Shown here: positions 12,952-27,000 of the stretch, piece by piece
Numbering within the stretch: the stretch's first letter is position 1
Layout of the letters: each line of letters starts with the position of its first letter
Source: Onchocerca volvulus
Lineage: Eukaryota > Nematoda > Chromadorea > Rhabditida > Onchocercidae
DNA: 64,000 bases
Direction: 5' to 3'
Assembly: GCA_000499405.2 (NCBI GenBank)
Contig: HG738137.1
Location: forward strand, 9,871,744-9,935,743
Notes under the pieces: generated by a model
The model's database searches: none
What the model was told of the DNA's origin: nothing
Seen by the model: the letters and a program-made list of their open reading frames with translations, nothing else
Position numbers and translations under genes: made by a program

Positions 12952-15351
12952 TTAATAAAGTTGTGCCATACTTTCTTCATTATAAATTCGCCTGATTGCA
13001 TCACTTATAAGTAGCGAAATATCGATCGTCTCAATTTTATGGCAGCGTAATTTATGCATTTCATGCGGTATTGTATTGGTCATAATTACCTGCAAATTTT
13101 CCATTACAAAAGAAATGTTGATGATTTATCATATATTTGAATTCGAATTTTATCCTAAAATTTTAATAAAAATAAAATTTTTCTATCCATTTTTTTTTTC
13201 TCTCTCTCCCTCTAAAAATCTTCTTTACATTCTAGCTTTAAATCATATGATTAAAATTCCAAGAAATTTGTTTTTTCTTTTAAAAAAAACAAAAATTATC
13301 AATTTCATAATTCTAGTAGTCTCCCAGTTGATAGTCTTTTCTTCCTAAATGAATCCTTCATATGAACTGGAATAAATTAATTGATCTGAAACTAATTAAT
13401 CAGTGCACGATTTTGCAGTATGAAAATGACGAACTTTATCGATCACACTATCCTCTAGCAATGCTGGGGCATCTGCGTTGAGAAGTCCATGTGTAACAAT
13501 AACATAGATTTTATAAGCTCCTCGCTGTTTTAGCAACTAAAATTTGAAAATTTGAAAAAGTATATCATCAGTTAGGAAATGTTATTATCTTCTTCCAAAT
13601 ATCACGTCCAAAAATTATTTTTTAGTAAAAAGTGGAAGAATTTGTTGCAAAAATGTCTGAAACAAATGCATATTGACCGACGCATAATTTATTAATTAGC
13701 TTAATTAATAAGTAATTTAATCAAAAAGTCTCAAGAATTGCTAATGTTACTTGTGCTGCAGCAATGAAACTTTGTGCCTCATTGATAACATTGTCAACAA
13801 TTATGGCTATTTTTCCTCCAACATCACCAATAACTGTCAATGGTGGTTTCATTTTAACATTTTTTAGTTGGAATATATCATAGGTTTGGGCAATGCTAGC
13901 ATCATTTCGTATTTCTGAAATAATCATTTTTAAGAGTTTTATTTCAACACTTCTATCCGTGACTGATGATGAATTGTTGAAGTAGAATAATTTTATGAAG
14001 GACATCTTTTCTCGGTCACCCCATCGATATGCGTGCAATCTAATCTATATCGAAAACTAAAATTATCCTCATAAGTTATTTATATTTTAAACCATTTTGC
14101 AAATTCTAGAAATGAAGAAATTATTTTTAAAGAAAATTTATCATATCACTTCTCTAAGTAATTTCATGAGCCATATTTTAATCTTATCATATGATATCTA
14201 AGACATCCATCTTTCTCTATTAAATCTTGGAAAGCAGCTTACATTATCCTCTCCGTTTTAATAAATTCTAAAAGCAGAAAAAAAAAAAAAAAATTGAAAC
14301 CTTCTTTGTCAAAAAATGACGAAAACGATTCATTGTCTTCTGACATATCATCATCTTTAACTTCACCATGTATTACAGCTATACTTAATCTACAAATTAT
14401 TTCTCGGATGTAATTATGTTTTAAGAAAAAAACTATGTAATTCGAATAATTAGACAGAAAAATGTGGTAATACCTGAGTTTTTCTGCAAAACTTGTTGCT
14501 TTGTGCATAATTTTTGGATTTTTTGCAACAATTACAGCATTTCTATAATCCGGAATATTGCAACAAATATAATGCAGCAGGAATGATGAAGCACGCAAAT
14601 TTTCTACCGGAACTCCGAAAAAACCTTGAATTTCTTTCCTAAAATGAAATGACAATTGTATAGGCTTGAAATTTCAACATTTGAGTAGCCTAGATTTCTT
14701 CTTAATTAAGCAAGTATCTCCACCTGTATAAATCAAGAGATATGACATGAGTCGCACCAGCTTTGCAGATCATATCCGCTACTAATTTCATTGGTAGAGC
14801 TGACCTGAAAATAGAAATATGGAATAAAACTCAAGAAAAAAAATTTTTTTAATTTTGGAAAAATTAATTATTCAGAATCAATGTTGCTAAGTAAATTTTT
14901 GCAAGCTGATGTAAATAGAAATTCGAAAGAACAACTTTGAAAATTATGTATTTAAGGATCTGAAAAATTTGTCTTAATTAATAATCATCTACGCTTAATC
15001 CCTTTCTTATATGTTTTGTTAATAAATTAAGCAATCAATTATGAATTGCATTTTTGAGAGTAGTAATTAATGGTATTTCAAATGATGCAAAACTATTCGA
15101 GAAATATGAAAAAAAGAAAAAATTGTATAAAAATTAACCTTCTTCTTACGCAACATTGCATAGAATAGGGTAGAAAAGGCATAACAGCTGTGATGGATTT
15201 TGCATCGGAAGTACGACAGGTATAAATAAGTATTATTGCTTCCCAGATATCGTTATTCACATCTGACAAATTAATTATTGAAATTGTGAACGAATTTCAG
15301 CGAACAGTATGCTTTTTATTCATTTATTTATTTATTTTATCTTATTTTATT

Positions 15352-15394
<43 letters not shown>

Positions 15395-16112
15395 TTTTAT
15401 TCACAATATGCTTTTATTTATTCATGCTTTTTATTCATTCTCTATGCAAATGATGAATAAGGGAATTTCAATATTCCAAATATTCTTTTGAACTTGAAAT
15501 GTTCAGCAATAAAATAGTAAAACTGTTGTGAAATTGAAGCAGAATTTATGCCATTTCTTCGTGTTTCAATTGAAATTTCAAACTTAAACAGAGATTGATG
15601 AACCTTTCGAAGACGTCTGCAGAACGAAGACATGCTTCGCGCGCACACTTTGTCGAATTTCTACCTCTGTTTCCCTAAAGAATTTATAAATGAACGAAAT
15701 TTTTCATCCCAAATATTTCGACTTTTTAAAAAATATTGCTTTTTAATTCACATTATCTTGTTATCAATCGAAATTTCAAGCTTAGGTAGATTGATGAATT
15801 CTTTTAAAAATAAGATATAATTGTAAACAGCTCATGGTAAAGCTTCAGTTAAAAGTTAAAGTTTAATTTTTAAATATTACAAATTGTAAAAAAAAGTCGA
15901 AAGCAAACCAAATAGCATTTAAATTAATGAATTTAGAAATCTTGAAGTTAAGTTTTAAAATGAAAAACTTACCTACATGGTTTGTTGTAGCATAAAACAT
16001 CCGTCAAGGGTACTTGCAAATGTTCAGAAATCAATTTTGCTAAGTTAGGATGTGAATTACCAGCCAAAAGTATCATTCCGCCATTTTTCTCCATATTTGC
16101 TGATGATGTCAT
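12952..16112 (-). CDS. PRPSAP: phosphoribosyl pyrophosphate synthase-associated protein (PRPSAP)
   Basis: Nine exons, 16112-15973, 15674-15604, 15262-15139, 14804-14724, 14638-14474, 14389-14301, 13914-13751, 13536-13435 and 13089-12952, close in frame to 357 residues, the normal size for the family. Landmarks in order are [100 protein letters not shown] (250-265), [21 protein letters not shown] and [14 protein letters not shown]. The long insertion before TVIGDVGG and the GDVGG signature separate PRPSAP from catalytic PRPP synthetase. The PRPP-binding loop ([10 protein letters not shown]) has lost the DDxxDTxGT pattern. PRPSAPs bind and negatively regulate PRPP synthetase, the supplier of PRPP for nucleotide synthesis. 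The start ATG follows a TTTCAG site that may accept a splice leader. Confidence 0.95.
15320..15402 (+). repeat. TTTA tetranucleotide microsatellite
   Basis: A long run of TTTA/TTTAT units lies in a PRPSAP intron between the exons at 15604-15674 and 15139-15262. It creates a spurious Leu/Phe/Ile/Tyr-rich open frame on the plus strand. Confidence 0.85.
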
Positions 16113-19100
16113 CGTACTGAAAAGCTGAAATCCAAATATTATTGTTTTGAAAAAGATTTTAAATACTTGAAAAATCTTCTAAAATTACTTTTAAATTTTT
16201 AGATGAACTTATAATATCACGGACACCTTTCTATCATACGATTTCGGTCACGTGAGCGTACGTCTTGAATGCATGCAACGTAGATTCATCCGTGATACTA
16301 TTCCATTTAATAAATTCCACGATGATTCTAACTTAATCCAAAAATCCAACTTCTAATCTATAAAAATGTGAATCAAAAATTTAGCATTATTTAATTTTCC
16401 AAACTTTTTTCGATAAAATTATGTTCAAAATATTATAATAACTGGGGTAGGAAACATAATATTTTTCAAAAATCAAGCAATCGAAAGTACTAAATGTTAA
16501 TTAGATGTGGAAAAAATTAAAAATTTAAATAATGAAAAAATTATAAACTGAAAAAATATGCAAACAACTTATACATCTCTCATTTCACACGATAGATAAT
16601 AGCTTATAAAAAAGTTATTTACAATTCATAACATACACATATAATTTCCATTTGACAGCTAACTAATGATTATAACAATTTCAGTAAATTCAATTAACAG
16701 CTATAACTATTTATTATCACTTGTGTAAAGTATTGATATATTTTCAGTTTGTGTTTAAAAATTTCATAAAAAATTCTTCATTCGTGAATAAAAACTTCGC
16801 AAAAAGATTGATTTGAGCATATGCTTGTTCGCTCTTTAAAATAACTGAAAAAAAAAAAAAAAAAACTTGATATATTAATTAATCATTTTGGTAATGTCGG
16901 AATATTTCACTTCATCTTTTATTTTTTCGCTTAATGAAACGAAATACCACAATGTCAACTTTTTTTTCTTTTTTTTTTTTTTTCAGAAACATTTATAGGC
17001 ATATATTTTGAATTTATCAGGAAATAATCAATATTATATGCAAGATAATGGATGATAGTTTGTGGCTAAAAAATTCATCTTCAATTTCAAATACTATCCC
17101 GTTTATAATTTCACCCATTTGTATCTATCCTAATATGGAAAAAAAATTTTTATTAAAAATTTTTTAAATTCAATTCACATTGAAAAATGATATCATTCTG
17201 AAATTCTTTCATGAATCGTTTCTACTGAGGAAAATATTTCAAGAAGAAATGAAGATGGATATTTAAATTAAAATACTTTTCTATCTTATCCGCTTAATAT
17301 TAACTTAAAAAATCATTTACAGTAATATTGTAAATGAAATAGTTTTATTTTTTATTTTTGTTGTTAAAAACTTCATTTTCATTATACTTTTAAGTTTTTT
17401 TATAATAATAATTTTAAAAAAAAGACAATAATATTCATTGTCTTCTTTTTTTTTTTATTAATTTTGATCAGAAATTAAATATAAAATAGATATTTGACTT
17501 TTTTTCTATTCTATTCTAACCAAGTTTTTAAGCGACATTGATAATTACTTCTTTCCTTTTTTCTATAAATCGCACTATTGCACAACAGATAAAATCCTTT
17601 ATTACCTTGCTTTCCGAGAATAAATCATAATTTCGATCATCAAGTTCACTTATTAAAATTTAATCAATAATTAGGTAATTCAAACATAAAATAATCAAAG
17701 AGGAAATTGCAAGAAATGAAAAATTTATAATGATATGAAAAAGAAAATTGAGTTTTAACAAGATCGGTAACAGGAGAAGGATGCAATCGTAAATTTAAGA
17801 TCTTCTGCTATTGCTACCTGTTGCTGTTGTTGTTCAGCAACTTTTTTTCTTCTTTTTCATTTTAAATATATATCACATTTTAAAGACTGTAGCAACCGGA
17901 TGTTGCAACCAATATGTTTTTAAAAGATTTTTTTCGCTTATTTTTTTGGTGAAAAAAAGAGAAGAAAAAATGAAAAAGAAAGAAATTCATCGATTTTCTC
18001 GTCGAAAATGAACAATATTTCTTCCCAATAAAATTTTGAAATTGTGTGATGTTATCTGTATATCTATAAAAAATTGACAATTATCATCAAATAATATCGT
18101 ATATTCGGTGAAATAATCCGATTCACATTGAAGATATTTTTTTCAGATTTTGAGAATCCTCGAGAAAATAAATTTTTTATAATTTCATAATATTTTGTAA
18201 GAATCTTAAGAAATTCTCAATTTACAATGATAAAATGGAAAACGAAATAATTTTATAACTTAACTTTTAAATGTAAATTGACAAATCAAAGTAATAATGG
18301 ACTGCTGATATGAATAATAAATCATAAATTAATTCTTTCGAAGAGAGAAATGAGTCGAATTGATTCGCATAAAATATTATAAATGAATTATTACACGGAA
18401 AATACAATTATCCAAATAACAAGTGCTAAGTAAAAGCAATAATACTACATTATAAAATAGAGATATAATTATCAAGCAGTATTTGCAATTAAAAATTTCA
18501 TATTCTCTGAAAAAATCTAATAGTTACTTTCATGTTAAATTGAGATTATACTTAATTTAAACGATGCTTAACAGTAAGTGACACTTTATAAATCATTTAT
18601 TAATATTAAAAAATATTAATTCACTAATTCATATTAAAAAATGATTTACATTAATTCATATTTAAGAACACTGAAATCTTTTTTTTTTTTTTTTGCATGT
18701 CATTCAGTGTATATGTCGAAACGATAATGCTTCTAAAGGTCAAAAAAAAAAAAAATTCTAACCATAAACATAGGTTAGGATGAAGCTAGGAGAATAGCTC
18801 AAAATTACAATCTAAGAAATAAGAGATGGGAAATAATCTGAATTAAGTAATCAAATAAGAAAGAAAAACAAATAATTTAATAGACAAATAAACAATTATA
18901 ATAAAACACTTAAAAACCCTCTTAGAATTAGCTTAACTCAATAATTATTGTTTTAGAAAAGCAAATTAGCAAAAAATTATTTGCATTTTATTTCATAGAA
19001 GATATTTAGACAGAAGAAAAAAAAAAAAAAAAATGAACCACTTCACAATGAATAAAGTAAAAAAGTTGATAAAGTTAAAAACTTGAAAAAGTTAAAAAAG

Positions 19101-22100
19101 TTCCTTTCGGAGCACAAATCAATCATGTTGGAAACAAAAAGAGGCGGTTTTTTAATTTGGAAAAATAGCAAAGAAAAAAAAAAGCATTTATGCATCAGCA
19201 AATATACAATTATATTCTCGTTACCTACTTTTACAACTTAACAAAAGAAGTTGAAGTTTTGAATTCAATTTAAGGCAACAGGAAGATTTAAAATCGAATA
19301 GTAAACTTTTAAAATTAGATGTGAACTCAAAATTGAATTGTAAGAGATAAAAGGAAAAATCAGTTGAGGAATTGTGCAAATATTAGCGTTGAAATTGTAT
19401 GTTCAATTTTTATTGTCTTAATGAAATTAATTAAAATATTGCAACTAAAACGAAATCAACGATCAAAAATAATATGAAGTATTTCAGCATGAATAATGAC
19501 ATTACCTGAGCAAGATGTACGGTCGCTTATTTGATAGAAAAACTTAGCTTGTTGTAAACTCTAATTTTTTTTTTTCTATTTTTTTCTCGAAAAACTTAGG
19601 TTTTTAGATTCAAAACTTGAGAGCAACTCAGGCTTTTGGACATGAACATGTTGACACAACATGTCCGACTGATTTTTGTTGACACAATATGACACAACAT
19701 GTCCGATTGATTTTCTTTTGGATGGATATGCAAATAATATGCTGACATGTCATCCCCACCATCTTATAATATTATTCCTTGTTCAATGTTGACGATTAAT
19801 CGGATTTAACGCATTATTTGAAAAATTTTAATCTTCTAATTGCGCGCGGAAAAATGATAATCATAATTTTTTTAAATTAATTCTTATCATATGAAATCTC
19901 ATATAAATGACAATTGATTGGTAAAAAATTCATGATATAATCGAAAAAATGCTTGATAATTCGCCATTACGTGTCAAGCATAAAAGTTTAGAAAGTAAAA
20001 TTTTTACTCAAAAAAAAAATTTAAGATTGATTTAATAGAAATGAGCACACATGACTGAATTAATTAGTATAAATGGAAATGTTTATACATGATATAAATA
20101 AACTCAAACAAATATTTTATTCCGAAATGTAGCAGCTAAATTGCTCAGCGTATAGTTGTCATCAATAAACGACAAAGAATATATATAGTAGAAAATATTT
20201 CCCTAATTAAAACGGTTAAAATTAAAGGGATAGAAAATGCGCTCTTTTGAGCAACTACAAGCATCTTCACACGTACGTGATGATCAAGTTCTGCACACGT
20301 AAAATCAATACCATATATAGTTCTAAAGATGAAAGTATATTTCATGCATGCATAGCAAAGCGCTGAAATTAATTTTTATCTAGGTAAATGAAATAATGAT
20401 CAGAGTTCATAAACATGGGCAATATTTCTTACAATAAACATTGTCAAATCTTTCTTTTCAAGTATATCTTATGGAACATATTAGATATCATATTTAGGAG
20501 ATTTCATTTGGAAGCGATACTTTTTTTAAATAAATTTCTTGCAATTTTTATCGTCAAAAGTAATCCATCAAATTGATACTCATTTTTTTTCATCTTTTCC
20601 GAAATTAATTACTAATTCTAAGCATTATATACTTAATTTTTTCATACATTACAAACGATTCATGCGTTTTTGCTTTGACTCGTAAAAAATCATTTGTTTT
20701 ACAGTGAAGTTTCGCTGACTAAAATGATTAATGTATTAGTTATGTTACTGCCAATGCAACAATTTTAGTGTCTCATCGTGTCACCTACTTCAGCGTGGTC
20801 TAGTCATGCAATCATAGATTTTGCAAATAAATCATAATTATATATTGTAAATATGCTTTTACAAGCGCACTACCAATAATTCATCCATCAGCAATGGCTA
20901 AAATAAATGTTTTGTAATTGGATTGTAAAAGTTTTGTGCTTAATAATAAGTTTATTCAGGATTTTGCAATTTCTCTCCATGTTTTTTTTTTTCATGCTAT
21001 ATCTCCAGCATTCCATTCACTCTTTACATTTCTTTGATGATCAATTGATAAATGAAGTAACTTATCACACTGTAACAAAACATTTTGCCAATACTGACTC
21101 ATGCATGCAATATCTGAATTTTGAAAAATCAATCTTGATTAAGAAACTTTTGATGAGTAAATTGATTGATTTCGTTACTGAATGATAATTTCTTTAACTG
21201 ACAATCATAACATTAATCTGTGCTATTTTGACAAAACAGACGAGATTCCGATCACTTCTGTTTTTTAAATTTATGCATACCATTTATGCATTTTTTTTTT
21301 TTTTTTTATCAGCAAGAAATCCGTTGGAAATATTGCTCAAAAAATTTGATAATTTAATAAAATTTCGAGAACATCTGATAAATATTAAAAATTTTGTATA
21401 GGAAAAATATCCCTTAGAATGTAAAAATCTTTGATTTTTGTAAATTATCGAATATTGTACAAAATATGCAAACTGAATAATCTTTGCTTATACACTACTC
21501 GTAAGATTAATGAAAGATATGAGAAAAAAAGGCTGGATTTTTAAGGTTATTTAATTTTCCTCTTTCAAAATGATGATTAATGAAAATATTACAATCGCTA
21601 CTGTCGCTATTAAGGTGACATATTGGAACTGTTTCAAAATGCAAGAAAGTCAATGAAGTGAACGATAAATTGATAGTCTGAAATATTGTGATTAACTTGC
21701 TGTCTGTTGATAACAAATATAAACAGAAACTAGAAACTGGCAAAATTACATCTTATTTCTTGATTTGAGATTTATTTTAATTTTTCAAGCAATATCATTC
21801 ATCATGAAAACATGGATGAAACAGTATCCATTTGGTTAATTAATTTTCGCGGAAGCAACATGACAACTTTACAGAATGATAGAATTGAACCTAAGATCGA
21901 TCACTCATCGATCGCTATTTTGGAAACGAACTATCGATGATTTGATGTCATTGAAGTCGGCCATCACTTCGTTCCAGCTTTTGAAATAATGGAATTATGC
22001 GAAGTAACAAGTTGCAAATGACTGCTTCATAGAAGCTTCAGAATGTTCAAAGAAGAAAGTGATATGACAAAAGTAAACAAATACTTAAAAGAATTCGAAT

Positions 22101-24047
22101 AAATGAGAGTGTATATAAAAAAGATAGTTGGAAAATGATTGTAGAGGTTAGGAAGAGAAGTAAATGAACAGAAGAGTAAAAAATGCATCGAAAACGGACT
22201 TCGAATTCGTAAATTTAAAAAAGAAAGAAAAGTATATGTATAATAATGTTCAGTTGAAGTTAAAATAAGCGTGCGAAGAATATACATTCATTCATCAAGC
22301 TGATATTTTAAAAATAAATATTAGCCAAATTTGATCACATTTTGGTGTCAAACATATTGCTTGAGAAGAGGAAAGCTTCAGATGTTAAGTATCATTAGCA
22401 ATCTACGCTTCCTTATTATTTCTTTATTTATTTTACACTTCGTTTGTGACTTTTTACTTATGAAAGCATGGGAAATACTACTGGTATCTCTGAGTGAAAT
22501 AAGCGTATGTGAAATATTGACGATTATAAGAATTAATTAACTCTCACAAAATTAAAAATTATCTAGAAATAATGACTTTCTCAATCAATATTATTCGACA
22601 TGTAAACGATTAACTTGGGAATTTTAATTCTAATATTATTGTGATATTGTGAGTAATATGTGCCAGTAATGAAAGATTTCTAGTTTAATCGCCAAAATAT
22701 TTAATTTTCATGTAAGTTGAAGTGAATATTACATTGATGGCAAAAGAATATTGAGTCAATTGTACAGGTGAAGTGATAATCATATTTTGTCAAAATGTAT
22801 GTCGAAATTATAAGTAATACAAGGATAAAAATGATCGGCATCCAAAGAGATAGTTCTGGGTGAAACGAGGTAAGATGACTGATCGTGGATCAGACAAACT
22901 TCATCATATCGACCGAATATCGCACTGACAATCAGATCTTCTTGATGGCTCACCTTTGTGATTTTTGAGTGGTCAGATCTTGAGATATTATCCAATTCAA
23001 CAAAAAAAGATATCGGAAATCAAAACTTCTCGGTACACAAAAGATTCCATAAATACCAAAATACAGGATTTTACGGCATTTCGACGAAACGATACTTTTA
23101 CGATGAGAACAATGCCCAGGCTACTCTAACCGAATGCCATTTTCGTTCGATCTGTCGAATGTGACATTCCGTACGGACGAATTTTGTGGCATTTTTTTAT
23201 GTCGAATTCTTTGGAATTGCGCTGCGCGGGTAGGTTGAGGGAGTGCGGGGTGCGATTCGGGGTAGCAGGCGGCTGGGGCTGGGGTCAGGTGAGGAATCAT
23301 TCGATATAGCAGGTCTTCCATCCAACTATGAGGGTCTCTAGGTTGGATCTGATCTTTCTAGATGATCCTCGACTTGGTTCAAATTTCTGGGAGGACATAT
23401 GCTTAGCTCACATTTGAATTGAAGTCCATTCATTGCGGTGAAATATCTTACGGGAATGGATCGATGGATGTTTTTAATTGATTAGGCTGAAATGTTTCAA
23501 GAAATATTTCTTTTTAGAGTTGGTTTATCATTGTATGGAAAATAATAAAGTTTTAAAAACAGTTTCAAATAACAAAATAACAATGACAACAACTAATTTT
23601 AATGACTTCTCTTCTTCAGGTAAACCATGAAGCAACAATATTATACTGTTATGCTTTATTTCTCATAAAATATTGTGTTGTTATAAACATAGCTTATAAC
23701 TTTTATGTAGGTTTTTAAATTAGCCAAGGAAGTTTGAGCCTTCTAAAAAAAAACATTCATCTTATATCGGTGTCTCTCGGATTCGTAGCTTTCTTTTTAG
23801 CGTTTAGTAGAATAAAAATTTATACCTTTTTGCTCAAAAATCTAGTGGTAAAGTATTCAAATTGAAAATTCCCGCGAAAAACTACTTCTAATTAAATCGC
23901 TATAATATTCGCTACATAAAATTAAATTTCATTCCGCACTTAACTTTGTTGAGGATTATATTCTCCGTTGTGACAAAATTTATATAATTTAAGTCACTGA
24001 TATAAATATAATCTGATGAGGAAAATGTTTTATTTATTTATTTGCAG
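16113..24047. other. about 8 kb gene-poor divergent intergenic region
   Basis: The region lies between the divergent PRPSAP (-) and ppfr-1 (+). Most of it is very A/T-rich, with homopolymer runs (for example near 16850, 18680 and 21295). A short direct repeat and palindrome sit at 19647-19714. From about 22780 to 23330 the composition changes. Minus-strand open frames of 71 and 66 codons appear (22780-22995 and 23121-23321), and a G/C-rich patch with CpGs lies at 23200-23300. These may be exons of an unrecognised small gene or promoter-proximal sequence of ppfr-1. No family was recognised. Confidence 0.5.
19647..19714. repeat. 17-bp palindrome with a duplicated 24-bp unit
   Basis: CATGTTGACACAACATG (19647-19663) is a perfect palindrome around ACA. 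The adjoining unit starting GACACAACATGTCCGA occurs at 19653-19676 and again at 19691-19714 with one substitution. No gene is near. Confidence 0.7.
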
Positions 24048-24064
24048 TTATTAATTTTCCCGAA

Positions 24065-27000
24065 ATGGTTATTGAATTTAACGAAAGTGAATTCAATGAA
24101 GGTTAGTTATGTATATAAGGATGAGATTTTTTGAAAGTTCTGTTCTCATTATTTAGACAATTGGAAGTCTAATGTCCGTTCTTCTCAGACTTTTCCCCTG
24201 TGTTTCATGACTAATGAATGGTTTAATGTAGTTTTTAGTTAAACCGAACTTTTTATTTCAATATTTCTAGAAATGGAAGTAGAAACTACTGAAGTACTTC
24301 ACTACGACAACTTTTTGTTATATGCACGCAGTGAAAATCCATCTGACAGGTGAGTTTTTCTCATTTTTGAAAATAATAAAGAAGCTTTTAACTGAATGTT
24401 AAGATTCCTGTTTTAGTGGACGGGCAAGAATATTGCAGTTAAAAATTTCAATAAAACCATCATTCTTTGGATTTCATAGATATCAGTGTTGCACTATTCG
24501 TTCAACTTAGAACGATCTTATCACGTAAGCTTGATGTAATATATCAAGCCTATGCTATTTTGTAATGCTAATGATATTTCTGTAAACTTATTAGTTTATT
24601 TTGTGAAGGAAACAAAATATAATAACAGTTTGTTTTGTGAAGGTTGGAAAGACAATTTTTCAGGGCTCTTTCTCATGAATACCGATGAGTTTTGGCTTCA
24701 TAGTCTTGGGTGTAATTTTTGACTTGAGACTCATTCTAAGGATTTCCAACTTAGTGGATTTATTGTATTATATGAATTCGAGTAATTCTGATCAAAATAA
24801 AAACTACTTTCCAGGGAAATTGCAATCCGTGATCTATCGAGATTATTACGGATGTTAAACATTGAAAAAGAACAACGACAGATTGAAGTTATCTTTAGTT
24901 TAATTGAAAATGTGTTTGCTAAAGAAACAGGTATTTTTTTATTAATGAAAAAATTAGCCGAAATTTTTGCATTGTTCTCTTAAAATGGATTTTTTGGAAA
25001 TATTCTAGCAATAGTTTTCATAGATATGAATTTCCATATGATTAAATACTATTAAGAGAAAACGCTACTATTCGAGTTTGGTATTCTGCAAACTAATATA
25101 GTTTATTAAACTGACTCTTAAGCGCAAGATATCGGAGTACAACTCTATTGACTCCAATTACAACATTGCATTTATTTGATCGATTTGTTACTGAGATAAT
25201 CAATTTATCCCATTCATCAAAGTTTAATTCAAACTTGTAATGTTGACGTTGTCCTCACTTTATAATAGATAACGCTACCTAAATTAAGAAAGGGATAAAT
25301 AGGGACTTATTTGTTAGGTGATTAGAAAATTCATTTGAAATCAGAACTTCGGAATTATTCCTAGCTGCTATTAGGGATATGAGATAGTTGGAATGGGAAG
25401 ATTGATCCTTGTTTCAAAATTAAATTACATTTAAAATGGAATGATAAGCAAAAATAGATTTTTCTTCTGTTTTCATATAAATGAAGAATTTTTTAAATTT
25501 AATTACAATTGGATCTTTCGTTGAATTGATTGTCCTCTTTGAATTACAGATAATAAATTATGTGGTATGTTAGTGGAACAAATACCATCATTATATGCTG
25601 AATTTATGGCAATAGATTACCTATTGAAAAGAGTCCATAGAGTATTCCCAATAATATTAGCGAATGCTCTAGAGCATTCTACGGATGATGTAAGTGATTA
25701 TTTCCGCAAATTATTTATACTTAAATTTTGTAATTAATTTCAAGATTTTAACTAAGAAACGATATTTATCCGAAAATTTAAAATTTTTGTAACATGTTTT
25801 TACCTCACTGTTATTTGAATAGGCTTAGTAGTTTCTTTTTTTTTTTTTTTTTTGATTTTTCTTATTGTGAAAGAATTTTTAAAACCTCAGTTTTGTCTTT
25901 ATTTAAAAGCTCCATTCTTGCTCTACTTTTTTTTTTTTCTTTTTCATCTTATGTTATTCGATTAACTTTTTAAAATATCGTTCGTGGTTAATGTTTCAAA
26001 ACTTACCAGTTTTTCCCGACAATACTGTAGAAGGAAGATTGTTCTTGAGAAATGAACAACTTCTTGTTAATATCGAAAATAGATAGTTTTCAGTAATGAT
26101 AGGAAGTTTTTAATGTGGTTCGTCTTGTCTTTACGATAAATCAGTGCAATATTTTCTTTTTCTGAAGGATGTTTCTGTCTTTATTAAAATGATTTTCAAG
26201 AGCTTTTTGTTATACTCATGCTTATTTTGTTCCACAAACGAATGAGAATTATAATTATTTCATGCTTATTTAGGCCAGGACATCTAGACTGAATTGTCAG
26301 AGTTAATTTCCTCTCATTGAACAAAGTTTTTACTTTAATTTCAACAACTCATTTATTTAGACGATGCACAACTGATGTAATGAGAGTCAATTCTAAGTTC
26401 GCTTTAACTTAAAATTTGAAAGACTTAAAATTTTCAACTTTATTTTGAAATTATAAAAATAATTTAAATTTTCAGTAATTTAGCAAACTCTCGGAAATTT
26501 TTAGCACTTAATGATATAATTACTATTTGCGCATTTTTCGCCTATTTTTGATTGGATTCATTAAGGCAACCAGTAATTTTTCCCATGCAACCTATTACAT
26601 ATCTCCAAGGTTCATCACCAAAATATGAAGGAGAAAGCCGAGCTGCTTCTATCAGATTATTGATTTTTTCAGCCACAGAAATAAAAAAAAAAAAAAAAGA
26701 CAACAAACTTCGTTAGCTCTCTTCTTACAATATTGGGGACGTTTAATTGTCTTCAACCTGTGCAAGGTTAAAACGATTGGTGGTGTTAAATAGTTGACGT
26801 CTTATGTTTAATTTCTCTACTATGTGTGCCTATGTCTTTATTAATTTTATCTAGATTCTCAACCTCTCAAGTTAGGAGTGCTAAAGTATTTTAAGCACAG
26901 CGTAGCGTAGAACTTCAGTTTAAGAAAGTAAACACTTAATCAATGGCAATGATTTAGCAAATTCAAAAGCGCCGTATGTTGATGCAATAAAAATTATGTC

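Noticed and set aside
13915..14038. Open extension upstream of the PRPSAP exon ([10 protein letters not shown] and on) as coding sequence
   Set aside because: The TTTCAG acceptor before 13914 joins in phase to the donor at 14301 and restores the family alignment; the extension would need phases no available donor provides.
14239..14300. Read-through of the PRPSAP exon into a Phe-rich stretch, or a 33-bp micro-intron there
   Set aside because: The T-rich run and CTTTTAG mimic an acceptor, but 33 bp is too short for an intron and the GAAG|GTTTCA donor joins the next homologous exon in phase.
15309..15491. 60-codon Leu/Ile/Phe/Tyr-rich frame
   Set aside because: Translation of a TTTA microsatellite.
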